Origin: an uncultured Bacteroidales bacterium
GTDB lineage: Bacteria > Bacteroidota > Bacteroidia > Bacteroidales > Paludibacteraceae
NCBI GenBank assembly: GCA_902778935.1
Contig: CACYZT010000016.1
Coordinates: forward strand, 1-39,615
Length of the DNA: 39,615 nt
Direction: 5' to 3'
Positions 10,034 to 18,048 of the stretch are shown here, piece after piece (position 1 is the first letter of the stretch; each line of letters begins with the position of its first letter). The notes below the pieces were generated by a model. It worked only from the letters and a program-made list of their open reading frames with translations, was not told the origin of the DNA and made no database searches. Both the position numbers and the translations under genes were made by a program.

Positions 10034-12031
10034 ATGAAAACAAATTTAAGTTCGGAGATTTCGTTAAGCAGAGTGTCGCGTCGTCTGTATTGTCCGGAGG
10101 ACGTGTTTGAGCAGAGCCGTGTAACGCGTATGGAGCAGTTACCGGTAACTATTTATGAGAACGCGCGCGCGGGCTCCGCATCAGTGGCGAATTATATCGC
10201 AGAGCAAATCAGGCAGCGCCAACAGTTGTTCCAGCCCTATGTTGTCTCTTTTGCACCAGGTCGTTCGACGCGTGATATCTTCGCCGAACTCGTCCGCAAG
10301 CACCGTGAGGAAGGATTGAGTTTCAGAAATGTCGTTTTCTTTGACCTCTATGAGTATTATCCGCTCGCGGATAACAAACTCGGCAACCAGGCTCAGTTAC
10401 ATAACCTGCTGCTCGACCATGTGGATATACTGCCGGAGAATATACATTCTATTCCATGGAATATGCGAAAGGAGCAGATTATGCCGTTCTGCCAGGAATA
10501 CGAGCAGAGCATCAAGGCTGCCGGAGGAATAGATTTTCTGCTGCTTGGCGTCGGTCGCTGCGGTAATATTGCCTTCAACGAACCCGGTTCGTCCTTCAAC
10601 TCGCTCACGCGACTTGTCCTGCTGGACAACAACTCCAAGGAGGACGCGAAAATCATGTTCGGCTCGATTGATCAGGTGCCTGTGAGTGCAATCACGATGG
10701 GTATAGATACCATTCGTCACGCGAAGGAAATCATGCTCGTGGCATGGGGCGAACATAAGGCAGGCATTGTGCGGGAAGCAGTAGAAGTACGCGTAGACTC
10801 CTCTTGCCCTGCCTCCGCCCTGCAGTTACATAAGAACGCACGTGTGATGCTTGACCTGAGCGCAGCCTCGCAGCTCACACGTATTATGACGCCTTGGGTT
10901 GTGACGGGTTGCGATTGGGATGACCAACTCATCCGCCGAGCCGTTGTTTGGCTCTGCCAGCAGACAGGCAAACCTATTCTCAAACTGACCAACAAAGATT
11001 ATAACGACTACGGCCTGAATGAACTTATCACGCGGTTTGAGTCTGCGTATAACTGCAATATTAAGGTTTTCAACGACTTGCAGCATACCATTACCGGTTG
11101 GCCGGGAGGTAAACCCAATGCAGACGACTCGAATCGTCCCGAACGCGCCAAACCGTACCCGAAAGATGTGCTTATTTTCTCGCCTCACCCGGACGATGAT
11201 GTGATTTCTATGGGCGGAACATTTGCGCGTCTGATTAAGCAGGGACACAATGTACATGTGGCGTATGAGACAAGCGGTTGTATTGCCGTTTGCGACGATG
11301 AAGTCGTTCGCTTCATGGATTTCCTTAAAGGGTACGGCCAACTTGGTCTGTTAGGCGCAGGCAAAGAACCGGTAAATAAGAAATACGACGAGTACATGCA
11401 TTTCTTCCGCGATGAGAAAATAGGAGACCAGGATACGCGAGAAATCCTTGATCTAAAGGCGCTTATCCGTCGCGGCGAAGCTACTGCTGCCTGTCGCCAC
11501 ATGGGACTTCCTACTGACCATATTCACTTCCTCAATCTGCCGTTCTACGAGACCGGAACAATCAAGAAAGGTCCGTTAACGGAGGCCGATTGTACAATCG
11601 TTCGTGAACTGCTTGAGCAAATCAAACCGCACGAGATGTTCGTTGCCGGCGACTTGGCAGACCCTCATGGCACCCACCGCGTGTGCCTCGATGCCGTGTT
11701 AGCGGCATTGGATGAATTGCGTCATACGAAGGCGTGGGATGAGTGGCTCAAAGATTGCCGTATTTGGATGTACCGTGGTGCATGGATGGAATGGGAGGTG
11801 GACTTGATTGAAATGGCTGTTCCGATGTCGCCGGAGGAGTTGCGATTCAAACGAAACACCATTCTCAAGCATCAGAGCCAAATGGAGTCTGCGCCGTTCA
11901 TGGGCAATGACGAGCGTCTGTTCTGGCAACGCGCCGAGGACCGTAATCATGCGACCGCCGAACTGTACGCGCGTCTCGGTCTTGCCGACTACGAAGCCAT
12001 CGAAGCTTTCGTACAATACAAGATGAAGTAG
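10034..12031 (+). CDS. NagB-like (glucosamine-6-phosphate deaminase fold) / LmbE-PIG-L deacetylase fusion
   Basis: 665 residues. The first about 280 form a NagB-type domain: phosphate-loop region VVSFAPGRST (70-79) and GVGRCGNIAFNEPGSS (172-187). The C-terminal part is an LmbE/PIG-L domain with the zinc motif SPHPDDDV (383-390) and DLADPHGTHRV further on. This fusion is typical of Bacteroidetes. Aligned with E. coli NagB, the catalytic Asp72, Asp141 and His143 positions appear as Y106, C176 and N178; only Glu148 is kept (E183). Deaminase activity is therefore doubtful, while the deacetylase half looks intact. Probable role in amino-sugar metabolism or sensing. The start is fixed by the promoter at 9982-10013. 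Monocistronic, with a terminator after it. Confidence 0.85.
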   Translation: MKTNLSSEISLSRVSRRLYCPEDVFEQSRVTRMEQLPVTIYENARAGSASVANYIAEQIRQRQQLFQPYVVSFAPGRSTRDIFAELVRKHREEGLSFRNVVFFDLYEYYPLADNKLGNQAQLHNLLLDHVDILPENIHSIPWNMRKEQIMPFCQEYEQSIKAAGGIDFLLLGVGRCGNIAFNEPGSSFNSLTRLVLLDNNSKEDAKIMFGSIDQVPVSAITMGIDTIRHAKEIMLVAWGEHKAGIVREAVEVRVDSSCPASALQLHKNARVMLDLSAASQLTRIMTPWVVTGCDWDDQLIRRAVVWLCQQTGKPILKLTNKDYNDYGLNELITRFESAYNCNIKVFNDLQHTITGWPGGKPNADDSNRPERAKPYPKDVLIFSPHPDDDVISMGGTFARLIKQGHNVHVAYETSGCIAVCDDEVVRFMDFLKGYGQLGLLGAGKEPVNKKYDEYMHFFRDEKIGDQDTREILDLKALIRRGEATAACRHMGLPTDHIHFLNLPFYETGTIKKGPLTEADCTIVRELLEQIKPHEMFVAGDLADPHGTHRVCLDAVLAALDELRHTKAWDEWLKDCRIWMYRGAWMEWEVDLIEMAVPMSPEELRFKRNTILKHQSQMESAPFMGNDERLFWQRAEDRNHATAELYARLGLADYEAIEAFVQYKMK

Positions 12032-12093
12032 TGCACTACGATACGAAGTAAGCATCTGCAATAAGAAGGTCAAAGTGCCTTCTACAACAAAGA

Positions 12094-12117
12094 AGGACAC
12101 CATTTGGTGTCCTCTTT
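12094..12117. terminator. bidirectional terminator between the NagB-like gene and tRNA-Val
   Basis: 8-bp stem AGGACACC (12094-12101) / GGTGTCCT (12106-12113), loop ATTT. Plus strand is followed by CTTTTG, minus strand by TCTTTG, so it can end both converging transcripts. Confidence 0.75.
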
Positions 12118-12121
12118 TGTG

Positions 12122-12196
12122 TGGGCGTTTACGGATTCGAACCGCAGACCCTCTGCTTGTAAGGCAGATGCTCTAAACCAGCTGAGCTAAACGCCC
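12122..12196 (-). tRNA. tRNA-Val(TAC)
   Basis: Cloverleaf readable on the minus strand: acceptor GGGCGTT (12196-12190) with AACGCCC (12129-12123), D arm TAGCTCAGCTGGTTTAGAGC, anticodon stem TCTGC/GCAGA around loop CTTACAA giving anticodon TAC, and T arm with GGTTCGAATCC. The discriminator is A (12122). CCA is not encoded. A full promoter stands about 40 bases upstream. Confidence 0.97.
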
Positions 12197-12236
12197 TCTT
12201 GCTAAGTACGAGTGCCTTGTTTTTCAAAAGCGGGTG

Positions 12237-12268
12237 CAAAGGTACTGCTTTTTTTTGATATGACCAAA
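12237..12268 (-). promoter_or_regulatory. promoter of tRNA-Val
   Basis: Minus strand: TTTG (12268-12265), 20-bp spacer GTCATATC...AAAGCAG, TACCTTTG (12244-12237), CACC. Very similar to the promoters at 814-845 and 9982-10013, including the spacer. Confidence 0.85.
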
Positions 12269-12297
12269 TATTTTTGAAAAAAAATGCAGTTTACCCC

Positions 12298-12990
12298 TCA
12301 TTTTTTTGTATTTTTAGCCTCTTTACGACCAAAAATACGATAATTGTACCATTTTTTGTCCTCATAGCGGTACAAAACGACGTAACAGAGAACACAAATC
12401 AGCGTGCCGACAAGTATGCCTGCAAACACATCCGCAGCGAAATGCTGGCTTAGATAAATCCGGCTGTACCCACCGAGCGTAGCGAGTATAAAGAGGATGA
12501 CTTGCAGCAAGTTCGTTTTCGTCTGCGAGTAGTTTTGCGATGCAAGAATACTGAGGGCAAAGAACAGAGCAAAGAACGAAGTCGTGTGTCCGGAAGGGAA
12601 GGAAAACCAGTAATTCATTCTCACGCCTTCGACAAGCGGTAGTTGGACATCCGGCATATTGGCAGCAAACCATGTAACCGGTCGCGGAGCATTGATGATA
12701 TGCTTGAATAGTTGCGTCGTCAGCGCAGAGACGATCATGCATGAAGAGGCAAAAACACCATTTCCGACACGACTGAAGAGCAGTAACGCTACGCAGATGA
12801 CGTAAGGAAGCCATTCCGCGATTTGCGTATAATATCTATAGAATATATCGCGTGCGGGCGTGTGTCGGTCGCACAGCAGAAGATGCAACTCGGCTTTCGG
12901 AATGCATAAAAGGGCTAAGCCCAATACTGCGAGGAGTATTAGGCTTAGCGTGATAAAGACAGCATTGTGTCGAAACAACTGTTTCATCAT
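12298..12990 (-). CDS. PAP2-family membrane phosphatase
   Basis: 230 residues, about five or six membrane helices. The three motifs of the PAP2 superfamily are present: K96-x6-R103-P (KHIINAPRP), PSGH at 132-135 (general acid His135), and SRIYLSQH at 176-183 (nucleophile His183). Likely acts on lipid phosphates or undecaprenyl pyrophosphate at the inner membrane; the substrate cannot be chosen from sequence. The ATG overlaps the stop of the preceding exported-protein gene as ATGA, so it is the last gene of the surface-protein cluster. Confidence 0.88.
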   Translation of the reverse strand: MMKQLFRHNAVFITLSLILLAVLGLALLCIPKAELHLLLCDRHTPARDIFYRYYTQIAEWLPYVICVALLLFSRVGNGVFASSCMIVSALTTQLFKHIINAPRPVTWFAANMPDVQLPLVEGVRMNYWFSFPSGHTTSFFALFFALSILASQNYSQTKTNLLQVILFILATLGGYSRIYLSQHFAADVFAGILVGTLICVLCYVVLYRYEDKKWYNYRIFGRKEAKNTKK

Positions 12991-15788
12991 TGTATTCTCT
13001 GTCCGTAGATATCGTATATCTCTTCTCCGCGCTGGATAACCATCTGACGGTTCATAATCATCTTCTTAGCCGGTGCGGGAGCAGGTTGCGGCGTATAATC
13101 CGGAACCGATTCTATATGCTGAGCGCACGAAGGAATGGTAACGCCATCCGGGGTAGTGAGTTCAACATAATAGATATCATTGTAGTTGAACGCACTGTCG
13201 GTGTGATAAACCGCTTCCGTGGCACCCGGAATAGGTTTGCCGTTACAGTACCACTGGTAACCCGTGAAGGTGAAACCGGTATTGCCTCCAAATCCGGACT
13301 TATAGACTGCGAGCACATTGTTGAATTTATACTTGAAGATATCGCTCGGATAGTTGATGGTAAAGTCAATCGGGAATACCTTCGGGTCGCAATCATTGTC
13401 GTCCTCTACGGTTAATGTACCATGATAGTTACCCGGCATGGTAATAGAACGGGTAGGCAGGACGATGTCCAACGGTTCTACCGTTACCTGCGTTTTTGCT
13501 ATCAGGTTCGGCACTTCGAAGTAAGCCACCGCAATCTCGCCTTTGGGTTTGTCGTAGGTCAGATAGATATCGCCATCGTCGCCTCCGGTCGGACAAGCAT
13601 GGAGATTAGCACTATTGACGGTCATACTCAGACAATGCTTCACATGCACGAAATAGCGGCGATAGTGGTTACAACGGTATTCATTGATGAGCGTATCTTC
13701 TACATTCGCATCGTCATAATAGGTTTGACCGTTATAACCGATAGCTACATCTTGTCTGACGATAGTATCGAGCGTATCTACCGTCTCTTTACCGTAGTTG
13801 ACGAGATTGATTTTCACGTCGTCATAACAATTGATTTGCGGCAAGGTGTCGTTGGCGCCGTTCGCCAGTTTCTCTGCGCTTCCTACCGGATCTGCCTCCC
13901 ATTCAGCGAGCGTGATACACTCGTGTACTGCGCCACCGATAACGGTATCCGGACGCCAAATACGGAAGGTGAACGAAATAGTTCCTAATTCCACTTCGGG
14001 GTCGTCCGTACAAATCTGACGACCGAAGAGAGTAGCTGTGACGTCATACCAACCCGGTGCGGCGTACTGGTGCATTGTCTGAATAGGTCCGTTGAAGAGG
14101 GTAGTTCCATCTCCGAACTCCCAGTCCACACGCTTGATTTCGTCGGTACCGATAGCGGCATCGAAAGCGACGGAGTCTGCAATACAGAATTTCTCATCGC
14201 TGCGGTATCCGTCCGTGAAAGTAACGCCATTTACGTTAATACCCATTTCTACGGCAGCCGAACCCGCAGAGTAGGCATAACTCTCGTCCTCACCGTTACC
14301 ATAAATCGTAGCGATGAAACCTTTAGCGTTCTCCAGACGGAAGACGCTGAATTGCGAAGTGTTCGCATCGCCGATTTTGGCGCGTGCGTACGAATAAATT
14401 GGGTTGCCGGGAACCGGTTGCCATGTCAGCAAACTGGATTTGTCCAGCTGGGTAGCACCATAAATGGCGGTCAATTTCGTATTTTTGCAAGTAGCCGTCT
14501 CGGTTACCACATTGAGGAAATGGTCTTTCGTCTTGGATGTATAGCAAGTACCGAATGTAATCTTACCGATTTTCTGCTGGATAGGCGAAACCCAAACGGA
14601 TGAAGGGTCGCCAAGATAATCGTCCTTTCCTCCTCTTGTTACTAATTCAGTGCCATTCTTTCCCCTATATCCGTTACCAGTATCATAACTGTAGACAGCA
14701 CATGGGCAGGAGGTTTCAATATACGCAGCATCTTGTGTTAACACTAAGTTTATCGGACTTTCACCTGCATTGTTTCCATTTGGGTCATATGTACCCTGAA
14801 GCATGATATAATATGTTTCACCTTCATTGATAGATGCTTGTACATAGCCGTCCACTTTGATTTTTGTGTTATTTTGAGTGGCAGTTATGCCAATGAGATT
14901 TCCATCTTTCTCAAGCGATCGGGTCACGATGAACTGTGTTCCCCAGTACTCTATTGGCATGGATTGTTCAAATAAGCAGTCACGCGCAGCGATGCCGGTA
15001 GGAAGATTGGTAATAGGAACACCGCAATAGACGGCGATTTTCTTACCATTCTTAGCCAATATATGAGTTCCGGCGAGTCGATCGCTTTTTTTTGTGATCA
15101 GATAGTAGGTCTGACCTTTGTTGAGCGTAATCGGGTGGGTGGAACCACTTACCCATCCGTCAAACGTATCACCGTTCGGGGTAATGTCAATCTGCGTATT
15201 GTCTTCGGTACCAAGGATAGTAGTCAAGCCGACTGCGTTGTCAAAACCGCTTTTCACCTTCGACCAGTAGTCCTGTGTGTAGTATTCGCTACCAAGGGCA
15301 GTCATCGGTAGGATGTTACTTGCGTCCATCGAGTGCTGGGAACTCAAGATTACATAAACGGAGACATTCTCTGTGGCCGTGACATGCAAACCATACATAT
15401 TCTTTTGCGTCGCCACCAGGGTAGAGACGTTATTGGCATCGTTCATATTCGTCGGATACCATTTGGACGCGTCCATATGCACGTTAATCAAGCCGGCCTG
15501 AGGATTTTTCTGTTCAGGTTTTGAATTATTGCCAAACTCATTCCACGAACCGGCTGCGACATTCTGAACGATGTTGATGGCATTGCCCACGCCACCTTGG
15601 ATGGTTACGGTACAGGCTTTCTCCGCAGAGACAGCGATGTAGGGAGTAGGTGTAGCCTTGTCCGGCGAACAAACGAGCGACGAACTAACCCAGAACTCTT
15701 TTCCCTGCGTTGAGGCTTGACTCCATGCGGAGAGGGTAGTGCACGCGAATATCGCTACAAGCAATAGTGACTTAAATTGTTTTTTCAT
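12987..15788 (-). CDS. large exported IgGFc-binding-like protein with PKD domain and short C-terminal tag
   Basis: 933 residues. Signal peptide about 1-22 (MKKQFKSLLLVAIFACTTLS), then an IgGFc-binding-like N-terminal domain (about 25-430): STQGKEFWVSSS, LHVTATENVSVYVI, ILGTEDNTQIDITP, FEQSMPIEYWGTQFIVT. These features also occur in the 888-residue protein of this cluster. A PKD-like domain follows (VDWEFGDGTTLF, then GWYDVTATL), then Cys-containing beta-rich regions. The last 25 residues match the tail of the endonuclease at 20824-22623 without gaps (see findings). Likely outer surface or secreted, in adhesion or matrix roles; ligand unknown. Probably cotranscribed with the OmpA-type gene upstream. 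Confidence 0.72.
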   Translation of the reverse strand: MKKQFKSLLLVAIFACTTLSAWSQASTQGKEFWVSSSLVCSPDKATPTPYIAVSAEKACTVTIQGGVGNAINIVQNVAAGSWNEFGNNSKPEQKNPQAGLINVHMDASKWYPTNMNDANNVSTLVATQKNMYGLHVTATENVSVYVILSSQHSMDASNILPMTALGSEYYTQDYWSKVKSGFDNAVGLTTILGTEDNTQIDITPNGDTFDGWVSGSTHPITLNKGQTYYLITKKSDRLAGTHILAKNGKKIAVYCGVPITNLPTGIAARDCLFEQSMPIEYWGTQFIVTRSLEKDGNLIGITATQNNTKIKVDGYVQASINEGETYYIMLQGTYDPNGNNAGESPINLVLTQDAAYIETSCPCAVYSYDTGNGYRGKNGTELVTRGGKDDYLGDPSSVWVSPIQQKIGKITFGTCYTSKTKDHFLNVVTETATCKNTKLTAIYGATQLDKSSLLTWQPVPGNPIYSYARAKIGDANTSQFSVFRLENAKGFIATIYGNGEDESYAYSAGSAAVEMGINVNGVTFTDGYRSDEKFCIADSVAFDAAIGTDEIKRVDWEFGDGTTLFNGPIQTMHQYAAPGWYDVTATLFGRQICTDDPEVELGTISFTFRIWRPDTVIGGAVHECITLAEWEADPVGSAEKLANGANDTLPQINCYDDVKINLVNYGKETVDTLDTIVRQDVAIGYNGQTYYDDANVEDTLINEYRCNHYRRYFVHVKHCLSMTVNSANLHACPTGGDDGDIYLTYDKPKGEIAVAYFEVPNLIAKTQVTVEPLDIVLPTRSITMPGNYHGTLTVEDDNDCDPKVFPIDFTINYPSDIFKYKFNNVLAVYKSGFGGNTGFTFTGYQWYCNGKPIPGATEAVYHTDSAFNYNDIYYVELTTPDGVTIPSCAQHIESVPDYTPQPAPAPAKKMIMNRQMVIQRGEEIYDIYGQRIQ

Positions 15789-15837
15789 ATAGATAAGTTA
15801 TTTCTTCGTGTGTTCTATATCGGAACTATTTTGGGAC

Positions 15838-15859
15838 ATGGTCCCGTGATGGTCCCGTG
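15838..15859. repeat. two 11-bp tandem units after the OmpA-type gene
   Basis: ATGGTCCCGTG at 15838-15848 and 15849-15859, exact copies. It lies 19 bases past the stop of the OmpA-family gene (minus strand), in the 89-base gap before the 933-residue protein gene. The preceding GGGAC could pair with GTCCC. Confidence 0.7.
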
Positions 15860-15877
15860 GAAATGTCTTATTTTACC

Positions 15878-18028
15878 TTACAAAATCTCGATCTCTACAC
15901 GGCGGTTGTTTTGACGACCCTCTTCGGTGTCGTTGGTATCAATCGGTTGGCTTTCTCCGCGACCTTCGGCTTGGATACGCTCCGGTGCAATACCGCGCTC
16001 GATGAGGTCTTTCATAACAGCGTTGGCACGACCGTCAGACAGCTTCTGGTTTGCGGCATCTTTACCTACGTTATCCGTATGACCAATGATCTTAATACGT
16101 ACTTCAGGATTACGCGCGAGATACATATATAGGTCATTAAGCGCCTCTTCCGAAGACGAAAGGATACGCGTCTTGTTGGTCGCGAAATGCAGGTTCTTGA
16201 CGATGAATACCTCACCTTTCTTAACCGGCGACAACTGGATATTCATCGAGTCGCCGATGTTTGGAATCATGATATCCACGCGGTCGTAACCCATTTGGAC
16301 GATATGTAGACTGTAACGCGGACCTTCCGCCATCATCTGACGTGCTACGCCGGTAATCGAATCGGTAACAAGGCTGTAAACCGGCTCCTTGACGCCCGTA
16401 CGATTGATAGAAACAGTAGAAGGAACAGGTTCGCCTGTCTCTTTGTTCGTCACGCGAATACGGAAGACAGGGCGGTGACGCATAGCGATAGTAACATATT
16501 CGGTGCTACCCACCTCTTCAATAGAGTAGGTCTGCTTAGCATCGTAGTAACCCTCAGCCTTCGCTTCCACGGAGTAGGCTCCGAGTGCGTGTTTCTGACG
16601 CAAGCCCTTCGGACCGATGTTTTTCTCACGGGCAATAACTTTGTTATTGTTTGTTCCGTACGCATTGATGACAGCAGCCGGAATAGGCTCATTCGTCTCT
16701 GCATCCACGATGCTGTAGATAGCGTACGATGCGGGAGGCGGCACAGGACGCGCTTTCTTACCCGGTACCTCGAACTGGATAGCAAATTTGGCACCCACGA
16801 AGAGGTTGTTCAGTTTGGTGTCTCCATTCATCGCCAGCAGCGTGTTGGTATGGTCCACCTCTACGTTCTGTCCGTCGAAAGCAACGGGCTTGAGAGCCGG
16901 AGTATTGTTGGTGTTGAGTACACCGTATTCCGCAAAGAGGGAAAGACGGTAGTGTACATGCTCCTTGCCAAAAGGCAGACGTTGCCCCGGCTTCACTTTT
17001 CTTGCATTCTTCTTGTCCGGCTGTGCCTGCAACCACTCATCGAGGTCAATACCCACTTCGGCAGCTACGCTGAGGTCTATCGGCTTGAAGACCATCTTCT
17101 GGTCCGTGTTGCCATTTAAGTCCTTGATTCCCAGTCCGTAAGGCTCCAGAAGAGCAGGGTCATTGACTACGATATCGTACTGACCTTTATGGCTGTAACC
17201 CATGGGCAGGTCGTAGTGCAGTTTGGCACCGACGAGGAAGAAATAGCGGCTGAACTGCGCACCGAACATAACCGGAATACCTATGCCCAGCATGTTTCGC
17301 GTCTCGCGAAGATTATCAAAGAGGTAATCATAGGTGGCATTGTACTGATGGTCAAAGCGCGTAGCCGTCAGCCCATACGCGGAGGTGGAGTTGAGGAAGC
17401 GGAAGTCCAGACCTGTCTCGAAAAGGAAATGTCCGTATTCGAGGTTGTAGGTTACGTTCAGACCAGCGCCGGGACCACCTTTGAGTTGCTGGAGTGCATT
17501 GCTCTGGTTGAGCGTGCCGGCACCCATATAGGCGTTGTTAAACTTATCCATCATCGCGGCATAACCGAGACGCAGACCCAGATTGAAGTACGAGATAACT
17601 TCCGTTTTGGGGTTCTCCAGACTCTCCTGATATTTCTCGTAGTCGCGTTTGGCTTTCTCTTCTTTAGCTTGCTCTTCAGCCGCTTTGCGAACCTGCGCTT
17701 CCTGACGTTCCTGCGCTACTTTAGCGCGTTCGTCTGCCGCTTTGTCGCGTTCAGCCTGCTTCTTGGCGTTTTCTTTGGCCGCCGCGGCTTTCTTTTTGTC
17801 CGCCTCGCGTTTCTTGGCTTCAGCAGCCTTCTGTTTCTCGCGTTGCGCTTTAATTTTCGCTTGCTCTTTCTTGCGTTTCTCCGCTTCTTTTGCTTTCTGC
17901 GCCGCTGCTTTCTGCCTGTCCGTCTGGGTTGCAGGAACAGGTTCCGGCATAGCATAAACGGCTAAAGGTGCGCAGTTTAAACTAAGAACAAGGCTTGCAA
18001 TCAGTATGTTTTGAAATACGTTTCTCAT
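15878..18028 (-). CDS. OmpA-family outer membrane protein with long Lys/Ala/Glu coiled coil
   Basis: 716 residues. Signal peptide about 1-27 (ending VYA), then a highly charged K/A/E/R-rich helix at about 35-135, probably a coiled coil, then a beta-barrel-like region (YFNLGLRLGYAAMMDKFN and on), one or two carboxypeptidase-regulatory-like sandwiches (YSIVDAETNEPIPAAVINAY; RVTNKETGEPVPSTVSI), and a C-terminal OmpA peptidoglycan-binding domain (about 600-716: IKIIGHTDNVG, KLSDGRANAV, QNNRRVEIEIL). Links the outer membrane to the wall. Unusually for this phylum it has a strong Shine-Dalgarno site (18036-18045). Lies between two IgGFc-binding-like genes, suggesting a joint surface structure. Confidence 0.85.
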   Translation of the reverse strand: MRNVFQNILIASLVLSLNCAPLAVYAMPEPVPATQTDRQKAAAQKAKEAEKRKKEQAKIKAQREKQKAAEAKKREADKKKAAAAKENAKKQAERDKAADERAKVAQERQEAQVRKAAEEQAKEEKAKRDYEKYQESLENPKTEVISYFNLGLRLGYAAMMDKFNNAYMGAGTLNQSNALQQLKGGPGAGLNVTYNLEYGHFLFETGLDFRFLNSTSAYGLTATRFDHQYNATYDYLFDNLRETRNMLGIGIPVMFGAQFSRYFFLVGAKLHYDLPMGYSHKGQYDIVVNDPALLEPYGLGIKDLNGNTDQKMVFKPIDLSVAAEVGIDLDEWLQAQPDKKNARKVKPGQRLPFGKEHVHYRLSLFAEYGVLNTNNTPALKPVAFDGQNVEVDHTNTLLAMNGDTKLNNLFVGAKFAIQFEVPGKKARPVPPPASYAIYSIVDAETNEPIPAAVINAYGTNNNKVIAREKNIGPKGLRQKHALGAYSVEAKAEGYYDAKQTYSIEEVGSTEYVTIAMRHRPVFRIRVTNKETGEPVPSTVSINRTGVKEPVYSLVTDSITGVARQMMAEGPRYSLHIVQMGYDRVDIMIPNIGDSMNIQLSPVKKGEVFIVKNLHFATNKTRILSSSEEALNDLYMYLARNPEVRIKIIGHTDNVGKDAANQKLSDGRANAVMKDLIERGIAPERIQAEGRGESQPIDTNDTEEGRQNNRRVEIEIL

Positions 18029-18035
18029 TTGTGTG

Positions 18036-18045
18036 TCCTCCTCTT
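18036..18045 (-). promoter_or_regulatory. strong Shine-Dalgarno site for the OmpA-family gene
   Basis: AAGAGGAGGA on the minus strand ends 7 bases before ATG 18028. Most genes here have no such site, as is usual in Bacteroidetes, so this one stands out. Confidence 0.6.
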
Positions 18046-18048
18046 AGT

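Noticed and set aside
17189-17965. 258-codon plus-strand frame rich in Phe and Leu, looking like a membrane protein
   Set aside because: It is the complement of the Lys/Ala/Glu coiled-coil region of the OmpA-type gene; AAG/GAA-rich coding gives Phe/Leu on the other strand.
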